DNA of 29,284 bases. It comes from a virus. Location of the stretch: positions 1 through 29,284 of IMG/VR virus record IMGVR_UViG_3300006750_000052. One strand, written 5' to 3'. The notes beneath the pieces are model-generated. The model had not been told where the DNA came from. It did no database searches and saw nothing but the letters and a program-made list of their open reading frames with translations. This document shows positions 29,231-29,284 of this stretch, in pieces. Positions within the stretch are counted from its first letter, which is position 1, and every line of letters starts with the position of its first letter. Made by a program: the position numbers and the translations under genes.

Positions 29231-29284
29231 GTGAGCGAAATAGAACAAAAATATTTACGCGACACCGCTCTGGAGCCTAAAGTG
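29231..29284 (+). CDS. Partial gene, start only
   Basis: Open frame from GTG 29231 to the window edge: MSEIEQKYLRDTALEPKV. An in-frame stop at 29219-29221 leaves GTG as the only likely start. No ribosome site is visible. Too short to identify. Confidence 0.4.
   Translation, partial: MSEIEQKYLRDTALEPKV

Overview
The window is a gene-dense, AT-rich segment of a tailed-phage genome, covering the replication, recombination, nucleotide and lysis regions plus small accessory genes. No capsid, tail, terminase or integrase gene is visible. The host is probably an alphaproteobacterium. The evidence is a circularly permuted (two-piece) tmRNA gene, which is the arrangement in that class, and a DUF6455-like protein, a family I know mainly from alphaproteobacteria. 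Both are inferences; some cyanobacteria and betaproteobacteria also have permuted tmRNA, although this tag (ANDEVFALAA) does not look cyanobacterial.

Layout. Positions 1-26077 are read leftwards (minus strand) and 26227 to the end rightwards. They diverge from a 150-base switch region with two back-to-back promoters. In transcription order on the minus strand: a small gene (26077-25847); about 690 bases of noncoding but strongly folded sequence ending in an intrinsic terminator (25846-25165); a promoter, a 47-residue membrane protein, the permuted tmRNA and an IbpA-type small heat-shock protein (25153-24196); a lysis and membrane block with a DUF6455 protein, an i-spanin/o-spanin pair, T4-type lysozyme and a papain-like protease (24187-20124); DNA-binding and HTH genes and a PC4-like protein (20115-17997); a split NAD+-dependent DNA ligase with a methylase-like gene between its halves (17938-15449); a multi-HTH protein (15462-14728); DnaB-type helicase, primase, family A DNA polymerase and UvsW-like helicase (14664-7871); a gp32-like SSB, SbcD/gp47, SbcC/gp46, Hjc-like nuclease and FEN-type exonuclease (7828-2777); and class I ribonucleotide reductase NrdA and NrdB (2796-66). 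The plus strand carries a small Myb/SANT-like protein, a basic protein, ribosomal protein bS21, two all-alpha NTP pyrophosphatases (MazG type) and a run of tiny overlapping genes, several with membrane segments.

How it works together. Eight near-identical sigma70-type promoters (TTCTTGAC[A/T], spacer 17-18, TATAAT) stand before the main transcription units, so the host RNA polymerase probably reads the whole region early. The replisome (PolA, DnaB, primase, SSB, ligase, FEN) is combined with a T4-like recombination set (gp46/47, UvsW, resolvase) and RNR for dNTP supply. The translation and protein-quality genes (permuted tmRNA, bS21, sHSP) and the large folded RNA next to the tmRNA are the most unusual content.
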